Source: Riptortus pedestris
Taxonomy: Eukaryota; Arthropoda; Insecta; Hemiptera; Alydidae
Direction of reading: 5' to 3'
DNA: 64,000 nucleotides
Assembly: GCA_019009955.1 (NCBI GenBank)
Contig: CM032232.1
Coordinates: forward strand, 142,748,501 to 142,812,500
Below the pieces are notes generated by a model. The model was not told the DNA's origin and searched no databases. It worked only from the letters and a program-made list of their open reading frames with translations. How positions within the stretch are numbered: position 1 is the first letter of the stretch; the number at the start of each line of letters is the position of its first letter. The position numbers and the translations under genes were made by a program. Of the stretch, positions 32,310 through 44,117 are shown one piece after another.

Positions 32310-32790
32310 GTTTGTTTGATGACAACTTTTTTTGGATTCATTCAAGAATACTTTTTCGTTATTTCGTTTTAAATACTTTTTTCCCCATTTTTTTCCGAAC
32401 CCATTTTCGCCGTAGACTTGTTTCAACTATAATTTTGTTTACTACAAGTATTATGTCGCAGCATTTATCAATTAAATGTATCGTTTCTGAAATAAAAGAT
32501 TTGTGCATTTTGCGGCTAAAGGATGCACCAAATCGAAAAACTCAACGATATAAACACGTTTTAGAATTTGATTTTCTACAGGAATCCGACATAAAAAGTA
32601 GGGGATTCCATTAGAAATTTCAAAGTTATGGTCGCTGGAGAAGGTTACGAGGTTGAATATTGACAGAAAAGATTCTTCAGGGGTGACAATTATTGCACAC
32701 CAAGTATCTGCCTTTTATTTATACAATAGCAGTTTTTAAGGGGGTGGCTTCAGGGTGGCACGGGAAGTTGGGTCACCCTGTACACGCACA
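32310..32790 (+). repeat. Inverted dispersed repeat T, copy 1 (mariner-end-like)
   Basis: GGTCGCTGGAGAAGGTTACG, GCGGCTAAAGGATGCACCAA and GTGGCACGGGAAGTTGGGTC then ACCCTGTAC are shared, in reverse complement, with 36371-36740. The outer end TACAGGGTG... resembles a Tc1/mariner terminus. The 100-codon frame at 32312-32614 crosses it but has no recognised motif. Confidence 0.65.
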
Positions 32791-32919
32791 CTCACGTAAA
32801 AATTGTTATAATTAGGCATTAAGTGACGCATACAATTTGTATATGACCCGGTTATTTTGTAATGGATAAAAAGGTTATGTTCTATACCATTTTTTATTTG
32901 ACGCCAAAGGAGCTCAATT

Positions 32920-33110
32920 ATTTAGGAATTTGCCTTTTGTCATTTTTGTCATCCCCAACTTTGAACCGCCCGTTTGTTGTAGCACATATATCATACTTCC
33001 ACCTAAAGCGTTAAAATAGTGAGTTTCGTCCGAATAAATTTAAAATTGTAAGTTTAAATTGTTATTAGCAAATTTCCTTATAGCAACGTAAGTCATAAAT
33101 GAAGAGAGAA
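32920..33110 (-). pseudogene. Tc1/mariner transposase relic (first catalytic aspartate region)
   Basis: On the minus strand one frame with a single stop reads AIRKFANNNLNLQF, then IYSDETHYFNALGGSMIYVL. This matches the SDE(T/A)H motif around the first catalytic D of mariner-type transposases, usually followed by 'VNKQN.RYW'. The downstream motifs are not readable. It lies next to repeat T and may be part of the same decayed transposon. Confidence 0.55.
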
Positions 33111-33453
33111 ATTTGAAATTGCGGCCTAATTTATTTATTTGCTATGCAATTGCTCGTTTCGCATTTTGAATTGCAATTTCAGCAGGAAAAATACAATTTA
33201 TGTACTTCCTTCTCTTGCCTTTGGATATAGATGGAAGACTTTGGTTATGCAAACGAGGTTGGACGTTGGGATAAATGGACCCAATATCAAATTGTTTTTC
33301 GCCATCGATGGAAAGGCCAATTTTGACAAGGCTATCCTTTCTGAAGTTCTTGAAGGCTCAACCCTTTCTCGTAAATATATTCTATATACCTCCTTGTTGT
33401 CTTAGCTCTTACCAACAATATACCAGAGGGGCAAGACTGGAGAATACTTAATA
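33111..33453. other. Unassigned; an 88-codon plus-strand frame of unknown nature
   Basis: The frame at 33139-33405 (FAIDGKANFDKAILSEVLEG in its middle) has a protein-like composition, but I recognise no family and see no splice sites. Confidence 0.25.
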
Positions 33454-34460
33454 AAGTCCGACACGCAACTGGCTGCGTAAACTAAGCAGATTTCCAACGT
33501 GGATGGTATAAAACACTTGTGACCGTGTCTTCCCATATATTTTATATTGCTAGGTAAAAGTATGATAGAGAAAATATGTAAATAGCAACATTTAGAGGCA
33601 ATTTAATTTCCAATAGAGACATTCCACAACTAAGGGAGGGGGGCTTACAGGAACTTTTGACCGATAACAGTAATTGCCTAGACTCAGTCATTGAACATCT
33701 AAAAGACATTAATATATACAATACACTATAATCTACAATTTCTACACACTACTCGTCACTCATTTCCTACACTAGCAGGGTGTATTCATTTTCCTTTAAT
33801 TTATTCTTTTTTGTTTTTTTTGGTTCTCTTTTTTTTCTCTATTCTATACTTACATTTTCATTTATATTATTTCCATGATCCTGATGTTTCCATATACGTT
33901 ATCGTTTGCTTTATATAAGACTGCTATGTCAATAAACCGTTTCAGTAATCACCATAGATCCATAGTTTTCATTCATTTCAATCACCATTGCCATAGTTCA
34001 TTCTTTTCCGTTACTTTTATTATTTTTTTTTTGCCATTCGCATTTTTGGGCAAACTTGACTCATGAAAAATGAGTAAATCCGGCGTTGCGGGACTCATTA
34101 AAAAAAAAAAAAAATTAAAATATTTCAAATAAGATTGATTATATATATTTTTTTCGATCTGACGTATAGTAACGGAGATATTTGGCATTTCCAAAATTCC
34201 GGCTCTAAACCCCCCCCCCCTTCCCCAAGTCAGATTTCTGCTATTAATGGATTCCATCTTTAAATTTACATGGAACGCTTATATATCGAGTTTGGTAACG
34301 ATCAAACAAAAATTGTTTTGACTGGACTTTATTTTCGTCGTCTCCTGGTTAGGATTGATTAATAGTTGAGGATATATTTGAAATTCTGGTCATGAGTAAA
34401 ATCTGCTAAAACAATAAAGGACCTATAACTCCCTTAATATTTGTATAAATGTATAAAGCA
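33454..34460 (-). mobile_element. Family A copy or copies, minus strand, 3' end plus core
   Basis: GTCCGACACGCAACTGGCTG then CGTAAACTAAGCAGATTTCC marks the 3' end at 33456-33499. The core GATCTGACGTATAGTAACGG, GATATTTGGCATTTCC and CCCCCCCCCCTTCCCC, with GATCAAACAAAAATTG, lies at 34155-34320. The 5' terminus is decayed (CATGAGTAAAATCTGCTAAA). A T/A-rich stretch at 33780-34110 separates the parts. Confidence 0.65.
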
Positions 34461-35670
34461 ACAATTGTGTATCCATCATTACTTTAGCAAGATTGGTTCC
34501 AATTATTTTCAATTTTCCAATTTCCCCGCCCCACACTAATCCCACCTCGTCCGGTTTCAGCCATTAATAATATCACCTTCAGTGTTGGATGAAACTGTTA
34601 AATATTCGAGTATGGTATAGCTCAAATAAATATTTTCCAGATAAGAACGTAAAATTTTAAGAAACAATATTTGATATTAAATTGGCATTAGGGGGAATCT
34701 TCTATACTTTCCAAATGATAGAACATTTTAAAGTTGTACATGAGCCTGATTTTATGTAACAAATATTTTTTTAGTTGTTATTAATTTCATTATTTTTGTT
34801 ATTAATTTATTAAATTTCATATTACTGTATATTGGTTGCTGCGAACTAACATAGTTTCCAGAATCACACTTCGTAACTCTATCAGTCTGAAGATTATCAC
34901 TCGAAAAAATAGATAAAGCTCAGAATATTTATAGATTTGAACATTAAATTAACGCTCAAGATGGGACTAATTAAATATGACCCACTTTATTAAAAATATA
35001 CTTGAATAAATAAGAAAGAGCAGGACTAAATTTATATGAGATTTACCCCGATGTGACTAAATACTAAATACGGAGCTGTCACAACCTGCTTTCATGCGAC
35101 CGTAAATCCATAATTTTCATATCTGTTTGGAAAAAGACATAAAGTGATTAATGGACGAGTAGGAATGGTTGGACAGGAAGAGATCCGATCCAGTTTCCGG
35201 GGACATGTCTTCCTTCTTCCTGTGCATTGTTTCCGGGCTATGGGACACGCGCTGCTCCTTCCGACAACAAAGGAATTATCTCCCGAGCAAGAGGAGGCCG
35301 ACTTTTAACGTCCGAACTCTTTTTTCCCCCTCGTCGTCGTCTTGTAAACTCATAAAAGGCTCCCTCCTTTATTCCTCAAAAAGGGGGAAAAAAGTATACT
35401 GGTGTTTATAAGTTTAAAAGCAGGCGAATTTCTCCCTCCCAATCCCTCAGCCTACTTATCGCAGCTTCCTTACTCCTTTTTGCCCCAAAAGCCAGTGAGG
35501 GTGAGTTCCTCTCTGATACGAGGCAACTGACATGAGACCTAAGCTCATTCCAAACTTCCCTGAATCTAGGCTGCAACAAGGTCTTAACATTTGGGGCTGA
35601 AATAAATTCTGCCATTAATCCTTGTCAGTATAAATGGTAGCAATGAGTGGCCTTCTCTAAGTCAGTCAGT
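34461..35670. other. Unassigned, with a family A-like fragment at its start
   Basis: Up to about 34700 weak family A similarity persists (CCACCTCGTCCGGTTTCAGC). The GC-richer stretch 35165-35400 and the minus-strand 69-codon frame at 35406-35615 (QPRFREVWNELRSHVSCLVS) are not recognised. They could be exonic or from an old transposon. Confidence 0.35.
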
Positions 35671-36303
35671 AGCTTCGCCCGGGTAATCATTTGAGGCTGA
35701 GTGATGATGTTATTTTTTTTGGGGGGGGGGGCTTTACTTTGTACAATATTTTTACATTTTCCCGTCTCAATGCTTAGGATTTACACTTCAGTCCGGCGTG
35801 CTGGGGATATGTTAATAATAAAAGTATTTATTGTGTACTTAATTCTACAAAATACAGGATATTTTTATATTACCCGTTTCCTGTGCATATACCTTTTTTT
35901 ATATATAACATAAAATAGATAATCATATTATTATAGTCAATAATTCGGAGCTTTGTTAATTTTGATTTCGTCTTTCACGTCCTAAAACATTGTTGACTTC
36001 TTCTAAAGTTTTTCGTATATACCTAATTCATACTTCGTTAAACGACAAAAGCTACTTTAAATAACAAAACAAAAAACTTTTGTTATATGCACGTTTGCCG
36101 AAAAATGAATAGGTTACGAAATATCGCTATTTTTAATTTAAGACCTCGCTTATAAACCCCCACTCCTGTTCGTCTCAGAGAATACTAATAAAGCCAGAAA
36201 TCTAACCTGTTTTAGTAGTAATATACATACCAAGTTTCATAAAATTCGGTTCGGTTTACGAGTCTATAAAGGACATACACACAAACATTCATTTTTATAT
36301 ATA
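35671..36303 (-). mobile_element. Helitron-like element (family H), minus strand, ends decayed
   Basis: It starts at GCTTCGCCCGGGTAATCATT then TGAGGCTGA (the 3' hairpin end in reverse). It contains CAAAAAACTTTTGTTATATG and CCTCGCTTATAAACCCCCAC then TCCTGTTCGTCTCAG. It fades at TTTTTATATATAAG. About 630 bp. It shares its 3' segment with 41340 and 63820. Confidence 0.72.
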
Positions 36304-36370
36304 AGATTTATACCAGTGTTCAGCTAGTAGCGATGTGCACCTTGCACTTCAATTGCTATAAATCAAATTT

Positions 36371-36740
36371 CAGATGTACAGGGGTTCTCGTGCCACCCCC
36401 ATTAAATTCGTCAATTGTATTAATAAATGACTGAGACCTGGTGTGGCATAATTTTCGCCCCTTTGTAAAATATAGACTGAAAAGCATCTTTTCAGTCTAT
36501 ATTTCTTCTCCAGCGACCATAACATTGGAATTTCCAATTTCCATAGTTTTTATGGCGGATTCTTGAAGTAAATCACATTCTAAAACGAGTTAACATCTGT
36601 GTATTTGACGCATCCTTTAGCCGTGAAATGAACAACAACACGTTTTATTGAAAAATGCAGCGACATAAAAGTTGTAGCCAACAAAATTATCTTTGAAACA
36701 AGTCTACTAGAAAGGGAACGGATTGGCTTTTTTGTTCATA
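36371..36740 (-). repeat. Inverted dispersed repeat T, copy 2
   Basis: TACAGGGGTTCTCGTGCCAC, TTCTCCAGCGACCATAACAT, GACGCATCCTTTAGCCG and GACATAAAAGTTGTAGCC match 32310-32790 in reverse orientation. The two copies therefore face each other about 3.6 kb apart. Confidence 0.7.
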
Positions 36741-36809
36741 CGTAGTCTTCAGATGACAACTTGGTCTTTTCTTGAATCTACACGTTGTATTTTATATTTC
36801 CAGTTGTTT

Positions 36810-38118
36810 TTTGTGACCCCGAGTTAACTCTTCAAGACTAATTTACGTTCCTCACAGTGTCCTCACTTTAAACTCTGGAATGCCCCTTACAGAGGCCCAT
36901 AATTAACTCTTCAGTGTTCCTCACAGTGACTTCGCTTTAAAGTCTAGAATGCCCCTTACAGTGGCCCATAATTAACTCTACAGTGTTCCTCACAGTGACT
37001 TCGCTTTAAACTCTAGAATGCCCCTTACAGTGGCCCATAATTAACTCTACAGTGTTCCTCACAGTGACTTCACTTTAAACTCTAGAATGCCCCTTACTGT
37101 GCCCCAGAATTAACTCTTCAGTGTTCCTCACAGTGACTTCGCTTTAAACTCTAGAATGCCCCTTACAGTGGCCCATAATTAACTCTACAGTGTTTCTCAC
37201 AGTGACTTCGGTTTAAACTCCAGAATGCCCCTTACAGTGGCCCATAAACTCTTCAGTGTTCCTCACAGTGACTTCGCTTTAAACTGTGGAATGCCCCTTA
37301 CAGTGGCCCATAATTAACTCTTTAGTGTTCCTCAAAGTGACATCCCTTTAAACTCTGGAAGGCCTCACACAGTAAACCCCGAGTTAACTTTTTAATGGTC
37401 CGCACAATGATCTCACACTAATATCTGCAATGTTCCTCACTTTAAACTCTAGAATGCCCCGCAGACACTGACACCGAGCTAACTCTTCAACGTGCCTCCC
37501 AATGATCTCACATTAATCTCTGCAGTATTATTCACAGTGTCCCGATTTAACTCTTCACTGTTCCTCAAAGTGAAATTGCTTTAAACTCTGGAATGCCTCA
37601 CACTGTGAACCCCGATTTAACTCTTCAATGGTCCACTTAATGATCTCACACTAATCTCTGCAATGTTCCTCACAGTGCACTCACTTTAAACTCTGGAATG
37701 TCTCTTACAGTGAGCCATAATAAACTCTTCAGTGTTCCACAATGTGACACTGAGTTAACTCTTCAACGTGCCTCCCAATGATCTCACATTAATCTCTGCA
37801 GTGTTATTCAGTGTTCCGATTTAACTCTTCACTATTCCTCTCAGTGACCTCGCTTTAAACTCTAGAATACCACTCACAGTGACTCCAAGTTAACTCTTCA
37901 GGGTTCCTCACAATGATTTCACATTCATCTCTGCAATGTTCCTCACAGTGCACTCACTTTAAACTCTGGAATGTCTCATTCCTCTCAGTGACCTCGCTTT
38001 AAACTCTAGAATACCACTCACAGTGACTCCAAGTTAACTCTTCAGTGTTCCTCACAATGATTTCACATTCATTTCTCAAATTTACTCACTGTGGCCCCGA
38101 ATTAACTCTTCAGAGCTC
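36810..38118. repeat. 69-bp satellite (~19 copies), itself a diverged dimer
   Basis: The unit contains CAGTGTTCCTCACAGTGACT, TTAAACTCTAGAATGCCCCT and ACAGTGGCCCATAATTAACT. CAGTGTTCC at 36912 and 36981 gives a 69-bp period. The two halves, TTAACTCTTCAGTGTTCCTC and TTAAACTCTAGAATGCCCCT, are themselves related. Units at 36890-37330 are homogeneous, and later ones (37380-38118) diverge and mix half-units. No coding capacity. Confidence 0.92.
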
Positions 38119-38620
38119 AATACGACAAATAAGAGAAAGTGAGATTGATGTAGCTCCGTAATTTGATGCGGTGATCCAGTTGGCCGAATCCCAGGAAGTT
38201 GGTATAAGAACCCTGAGATGATAAGGAATGCGGTGTCGTGTAGTTTGTAAGGGATTTGCTGAGAGAGCTGGCGAAGGATCGACGATGGAAGGATGAAGGA
38301 CGAAAGTTGAAGGATAGGCGAAGGTGTGTATGTATGGCTTTCCATTTATGGGGATTATTCTGATCCTGGAACCTGGATGGTTTTTCCTCACTCTCCGCAT
38401 TTTAGTATGACGACTTTCTCGAAGTTCTTCCTTCACCGAGTATCTCGTATTGTCATATTCCTTATTTTTCTCTGGCTCATTTCTTCCTATGCGAGATTGA
38501 GCCCTCCTACAAACCTTATATATAACAAAATGAGGAATCTGTTAATCAGGTTGTACTAATGTCGCGATTTTCTGAACATTTCTCGAATAGCTCTGCCGGT
38601 TCTACCAAGGACATAATAAA
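38119..38620. other. Unassigned, moderately GC-rich
   Basis: Overlapping frames of 77-108 codons on both strands have no recognised motif. The sequence may be single-copy. Confidence 0.35.
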
Positions 38621-38621
38621 A

Positions 38622-38930
38622 AAGTCCGCCACGCAGGGGCTGCGCAAACTAAGCAGATTTCCCGAGAAATTTCACGAGAGCCGTACACATACGGAAACGC
38701 CCAACTAGCTTTTGACGGGAACTCAACAACTACAACCGACATCAGCCGATTTCATCTCATCCGTTATCCGCACATACATAATAAAAGTGCAAATATCTCG
38801 GTTATTATTCAAGATAGAGAATAAATGTATATAGCAATATTTATAGTAAATTTAATTTTCAATAAGATTGGTTCTGTACATGTTTCAATCTGACGTGTAG
38901 TAAGAGAGATATCGAATTTTCGAATGCCGA
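38622..38930 (-). mobile_element. Family A copy, minus strand, 3' half
   Basis: GTCCGCCACGCAGGGGCTGC then GCAAACTAAGCAGATTTCCC is a full 3' terminus. CGTACACATACGGAAACGCC, AACTAGCTTTTGACGGGAAC, CAAATATCTCGGTTATTATT and CAATAAGATTGGTTCTGTAC follow. It stops where an inverted copy begins. Confidence 0.78.
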
Positions 38931-39350
38931 AATATTTGAATTTTTCAGTTTTCAGCCTACAGCAAATCCCCACTTCTAATCATGTCACATTAGCAGCACT
39001 TTGTTATATGGAATAAACCACATTATTCGAAGCTTAATTACCTCATATTGCTTTCAAGAGACCTTTATTATACGAGATAAATGAAAATATGTTCTGGTGA
39101 TCCCCCCCCCCGTCTTAAGTTCTTGTACTACTAAAATTTGATTGATTTAGATAAAAATTATTTTGATCCATTATAAATAAAAGGGCTGGATGTAGTAAAT
39201 AATTTTCAATTAAATTGATATGTTATATTCTGATATATTTCAGAAATTGTCTTTCTTTCCGCTGTGTTGACACACCTGTTTGTTTACGTTTCAGACACTT
39301 TTCGTCTGGGAAATCCGCTCTTCTGACGCGGCCCCTGCGTGGCGGGCTAG
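38931..39350 (+). mobile_element. Family A copy, plus strand, long-variant 3' half
   Basis: GAATTTTTCAGTTTTCAGCC, GCAGCACTTTGTTATATGGA, CCCCCCCCCCGTCTTAAGTT, and the end GGGAAATCCGCTCTTCTGAC then GCGGCCCCTGCGTGGCGGGC. Compensating changes keep the hairpin (GACGCGGCCCCTGCGTG). It faces the previous copy tail to tail. Confidence 0.72.
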
Positions 39351-40614
39351 ATGTATTCCTGACCGCACTACATATTTGAGCTCGGCCCGCTATCCGACAT
39401 ATTCGGGCGGATTCCTGTGTTTTATTTGTGTATAAATGAGCGAGCAATGCCCACAGCTGCTGAAGAGGAATGCTGGTGTCGGAATGCGGCTGATGTCAAA
39501 TGGAAATACCGACCACATCCTCTCTACTACCCATCCAATAATATTTTATTCCCGACAAACACGTCACCCGCCGCAACACCATATTTTTTTATTTTATTTA
39601 TTTCCTTCCTGAAGTTAGGCTAACATTTTTTTTGTCCCCCGGTTGGCATTATGGACTATACTGAGTGGCCCAGAGAGGATCAACTTGACTTACAACCCCG
39701 TCAACCAAGGAGGACCTAGAGTTGCCTCTAGTAGAATGATGGACCTCATAATACCCGAGGTGCGTGGAGTGTTCATATCACCAATTGGTAGTCAGCGGAA
39801 GGACGTATAAAACTGTTATTGAATATTTGTATGTCTAGAGCTAGGAAATTTTAAATATCATTATTAATTGTAAAATAGAATAATATCAAATAAATTGGTA
39901 AAGTTAAATAAAACCGTTTACAACTATTATTAAAATATCTGCGTTATTATTGATAATTGTTATATACTTATGCATTCAATTAATAATATATTTCCAGCAA
40001 ATATAAAATATTTCTTTATATCAATTACTTTTTTGACAGAAAGCATTCCGATTTTCCTTAAATATATGGAACACGCTAAGAATTAATTTTTTTATTTTTT
40101 TAAGAATTAATTAAACATTTTTTTTTTTTTTTTTTTTTTTGCGGAACGCTAGAGAAATGAGTTCTCTCGCTTTAACAGAATTGGCTTTTCATTAGTTACT
40201 AAACACTAAAAACGTTTCGATCAAATCGGGGAGGGGGGAGCCGTGGATTCCTAGCAACTTTAAGCTTGCTAGTCAAGGTTAGCTAGTGACCTTGTCATAT
40301 GTGAAGTATTTCTAACTTTGTTACTTTGCATGAGCCTTGTGTAGTTAGTAAGTACATGTCAATGGTGTTTTTCCTTGTGGCTAGTTAGGCAGGGTTGTCT
40401 ACTATAGTATACATACATAGAATCATATATATACACCATAAATATCATTTGAAATCAAATAACAACGGTTACGAATTTTCGTAGTAGCAACTATTTTCAT
40501 TTGCTTAGATAATTTAGGCAATTCAGTATTCAAGTTGAAATGCGATTGTTCAGTCGTCAGTTTGAATTTTGAATTTCCCGCGCTCGCGGGGTTCATAGAC
40601 CCGCCACACACACA
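39351..40614. other. Unassigned; includes a poly(T) run
   Basis: The GC-richer part 39351-39760 holds short frames without recognised motifs. A T run at about 40118-40141 preceding GCGGAACGC could be the tail of a reverse-oriented retroposon. Confidence 0.4.
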
Positions 40615-40740
40615 TGCATATCGCCAAGGCCGTGGCTACAGCGGAAAAACACATGCAGTTCAAGAAGGCATCGGCCAGCAACAAGGATAGAGTCAGTTGC
40701 TCTCAGACGTTGGGGTCGTTCATACGGCCAGAGGGGCCGT
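40615..40740 (+). pseudogene. Possible fragment of a transposase-type gene
   Basis: One frame reads MHIAKAVATAEKHMQFKKAS then ASNKDRV and QTLGSFIRPEGP before a stop at 40740. 'HMQFKK...QTLGSFIRP' is reminiscent of the end of a BED/CGGBP-like zinc-finger segment of hAT transposases, but that is a weak impression. Confidence 0.25.
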
Positions 40741-40767
40741 AGCCCCTTTCCCTCCACTACAGATCAC

Positions 40768-40812
40768 CGCTCCATAGATAACCGCTTCACAGATAACCGC
40801 TTCATAGACAAC
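40768..40812. repeat. 15-bp tandem repeat, three units
   Basis: CGCTCCATAGATAAC, CGCTTCACAGATAAC and CGCTTCATAGACAAC follow one another directly. Confidence 0.9.
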
Positions 40813-41316
40813 CGCAGTTGGAAGTCACCCGTGATAGTCTATGTTCACCTCTACTAGAGTCAACAGGTTTTTTTGCTCCCGCCTTTCTTCTTCTCTGCCA
40901 CGTGCCCATCCAGATTTATCACCGCAACAAGACTTCATCATCTCTAGGAAGTGCATGATTCCCGCTATTAACTACCTAATAATGCTAGCATTATGTGCGC
41001 AAGTATCGCATGAGTACTCATATATATTATAGGACCCACTGCTAATTTTGTGTGTATAGTTATGGCCGCCATATTAGTTCATAAAGTTTGTTTACTGCTT
41101 AAATTTCATTTTTTGTTATAGAGATATACTTAACTATTCAATATACCTAATTCTTAAGAGAACTCACATAGTTGTTTTGTTTTCTTTATTTATCTTTTTC
41201 CCTCATCTCTCCAGGAGAAATAACAAATGGTTCAGTCTAAATTCTCTCCCAACTCTTGCCTTTAACACAAGCTTTCCGCCATTACATTTTGGTGCCGACA
41301 TTTTCTATTATGACCA
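40813..41316 (+). other. Possible LTR 3' part and primer-binding-like site
   Basis: A pyrimidine-rich stretch ending in CTCTCCAG is followed by TCTTGCCTTTAACACAAGC and CCATTACATTTTGGTGCCGA at about 41278-41297. TTACA plus TTTTGGTGCCGAC resembles the junction of an LTR and a tRNA primer-binding site. No gag or pol sequence follows because a Helitron-like element begins at 41317. Confidence 0.3.
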
Positions 41317-42314
41317 CTAAAGCTTACCGCACGCCGGGAATTCATTTGAGGCTGAATGGTGATGATATTTTTTTGGCAAGGCTTGACTTTGCACAATATT
41401 TTGACATTTACCCTTCCCAGTGTTTAGGGTTAATACCCGCCGTTTCTGTGGATTTGTTAATAATAAAATTAATTTTTTATGTAAGACTTCACTGTCCTCC
41501 ATATTGCCATATTTCCCGTTTCCTGTGCATTGTGCATATATTTGAATTATTAAGGACAAAATATTAACATACATTAAAATTAATTTTTCCAGGTGCTGTA
41601 CCTGGTAGTTCATATTGAAAAGAATTGTTGAGCAAATTTCTCTAAATAACAAAATAAACAACTTTTGTTATGTGCATATTTGCCGAAACCCCAATAATAA
41701 ACGAAATATCACTATTATTAATTTCAGGCCTCCCTTATAACCCCCACTCCTGCCCGTCCCTAGAAATGCTAGTATGGCTAATTATAAGGAAGGCGTTAGT
41801 GCTAATGCACATACCGAGTTTTATTTATTACGGTTGGGTCTTTTGTCCCAAATAAAATTGTTCACTTCCGCTATAGGTTTTAGCGTATATCTCGTTTATA
41901 ATTCGGTATACGACAAAAGTGAATATGATAAAAGTTACTCCAAATAACAAAATAAACAACTTTTGTTATGTGCATAATTGCCTAAAATTCTATAGGAAAC
42001 GAAATATCGCTATTTTTAATTTCAGGCTTCCCTTATAACCCCCACTCCTGTTCGTCTCAGAGGATATTAATATAGCCCAAAGTCTAAGTTGGGTTAGTAG
42101 TAATATACATATCAAGTTTCATAAAATTCGGTTCAGCCGTTTATGCGTGAAAAGGTAACAAACAAACAAATAAACAAACAAACAGACACCAAAGAAACAA
42201 AATGCAGTTATGGTGTCTATGACATGTGAAACGAAAAGTTATCGTGAAATTTCGCGAAAAAAATCAATGTACAGACAGAGGTTACAATTTTATATATATA
42301 TATATATATATAGA
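41317..42314 (-). mobile_element. Helitron-like element (family H), minus strand, both ends
   Basis: The 3' end on the left reads, in reverse, ...CCCGGCGTGCGGTAAGCTTTAG (hairpin decayed). The 5' end on the right reads TCTATATATA...TATAAAATTGTAACCTCTGT, with A immediately before TC. Helitrons start with TC and insert between A and T, and this copy shows that best. The interior has two TCCCTTATAACCCCCACTCC blocks about 310 bp apart, an internal duplication shared with other copies. About 1.0 kb, non-coding. Confidence 0.82.
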
Positions 42315-42979
42315 TAATGTACTGACTATGAGAACTCAGCAGTTCTGTAATGTCATTTTTGGCATGACAATGTTGTCACGTTTTATTCAGTAAGTATTTT
42401 ATGGGAAGTTCAAAATTAATCAAGGAAGTGTTTCCTGCAGATAGCTTCCAATGAACCAAACTGGGAAAGTGCTTTGTTGTCTGCTCAACTCCGAACGTTG
42501 CTCCTTCCGAGAATACCCAACGTCAAACCTCAGAGGGACAGACTTGTACATTCTGAGAATTAAATGTAACAGCTGATTATAAAGGCCTAGAGCTCCGTGA
42601 CAATACTCATTATAGTTTCGATGAGATTGAGTCTGTGGAGACGATGCTACTATATATAATTGGTTGTGGAATGGAGGTCCATTGACAGTGCGTGCCTGCC
42701 TCCCCCATTCATGAATGGAATAATGCGGGGTCTGATTTGATTAATGAATGAACAGGGCACGCACTCTCATTCACGATCTACACGCAATTACTAGGGTTCG
42801 TTACTCCACCACTAGGACTCGCCTGTCTTCCTGTTTGCCAAAAGAATGTCCTTTAGCCCATAAATTATACGTACCATGCTTTAGCCCAGCACCCAAGCAT
42901 ATTTCCTACGTGAAAGACACATAGTTAACCTGATATCACATTATTTCCCGTGTTTCTCCCTTAAAAACAACCATATTTA
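42315..42979. other. Unassigned, possibly single-copy
   Basis: It lacks the repeats seen elsewhere in the window. No gene signal is strong enough to call. Confidence 0.4.
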
Positions 42980-43140
42980 AACAAGAGTTCGATTCCCGCC
43001 CTGGGCAACAGGAGGTTTATTAAATGACGGAATTCACTAAATAAAATCCTTAGTCCCACCCTGGCTAGAAAAGGGTGGTAACCTGTAGATTAGGCAATTA
43101 GCTTTAGTTGCGAAAAGCGGACGTTAATAAGTGATTTGAT
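42980..43140 (+). mobile_element. tRNA-derived SINE (family S), 5'-truncated
   Basis: It starts at box B (GAGTTCGATTCCCGCCCTGG) and continues through AGGTTTATTAAATGACGG, AAGGGTGGTAACCTGTAGAT and GCGGACGTTAATAAG. Box A is missing, as expected of 5' truncation during target-primed integration. Confidence 0.82.
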
Positions 43141-43189
43141 ATGATTTAATTTATTATTTAATAAGTAAGTTGATTTGATTTGAAATGTC

Positions 43190-43477
43190 CCCTGTTTATG
43201 AGACTTTTTGTGAAATATCTCCGTTACTATAAGTCGGATCGAAAAATGACATAGAACCAAACTTTTTGAAAATTTAATGATCTATAAATGTTTTTCTATA
43301 CATATTTTCCTTATAATAAGTATTAAGCGAGATATTCGGATTTTATATTTTTCCGCTTCAGTAAACCCCCACTCCTACTCGTGTCTTATTATGTTCCTTA
43401 TCTGTTTTGTTTTCTTTTTGTGCTTTGTGTTCCATTTCTGTTATGCTTAATTTTGTTAATTTGTTTTTGTTTGTATT

Positions 43478-43520
<43 letters not shown>

Positions 43521-44117
43521 AATTACAAATGCTTTTGTTTAGAGCAACATCGCCGAAGCTGAGGAGCTCCAATAAATAAATAAATAAAAAATTATTAATT
43601 ATAAGCAGTTATATCATGTACCACTTCATTACAAGGCAAAATACCAAATATTCTTTTCAACAAACATTTATTATATGTGATAAATGCTAATACGTTCTGT
43701 TGAAAACCCAACCCCCCCCCTCTTTTGATCTTGGATTACAAAAATCTCAGTGATTGAGAAAATAATTATTCTGATACATTACAAATTACTGAACGAGCTA
43801 TAGTAAATAGTTTTCAATAAAATTAATATGTTATATTCAAATGTATTTCAATAATATTTTTAATTTCCGGTCTAGAATATTTTTATCTGTTAAACTCTAA
43901 GAGGTTGGCTGGCCAGTTTGTTTACAATTCAGACGCTTTCCGTTGGGTGATTATTAAAATTGACTGAAAGATTTCTCATTAAGGTTTGTATTTATCCACA
44001 TAATATGAACGGTGGCGTATTTGATTCTATCTATATCTAGTATGGAGGTTTATCTATTTTAAAACTTCACGTAGGAAATCTGCTTAGTTTACGCAACCCA
44101 TGCCTGATGGACTTTTT
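43190..44117 (+). mobile_element. Family A copy (5' end absent) split by a LINE tail
   Basis: GAAATATCTCCGTTACTATA and GTCGGATCGAAAAATG begin the core. After AAACCCCCACTCCTACTCGT the copy is interrupted at about 43400-43587, resumes with AAGCAGTTATATCATGTACC, and ends CACGTAGGAAATCTGCTTAG then TTTACGCAACCCATGCCTGA and TGGACTTTTT. Confidence 0.75.
43400..43587 (+). mobile_element. LINE 3' tail with poly(T) stretch
   Basis: TGTGCTTTGTGTTCC, a long T run (about 43480-43516), GAGCAACATCGCCGAAGCTG then AGGAGCTCC and an (AATA)n tail. It has the same 3' module as the insertion at 15672-16135, hence the same 5'-truncated non-LTR family. Confidence 0.65.

Noticed and set aside
32312..32614. 100-codon plus-strand frame as a host gene
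   Set aside because: Its second half is a dispersed repeat with an inverted partner at 36371-36740, where the frame is not maintained.
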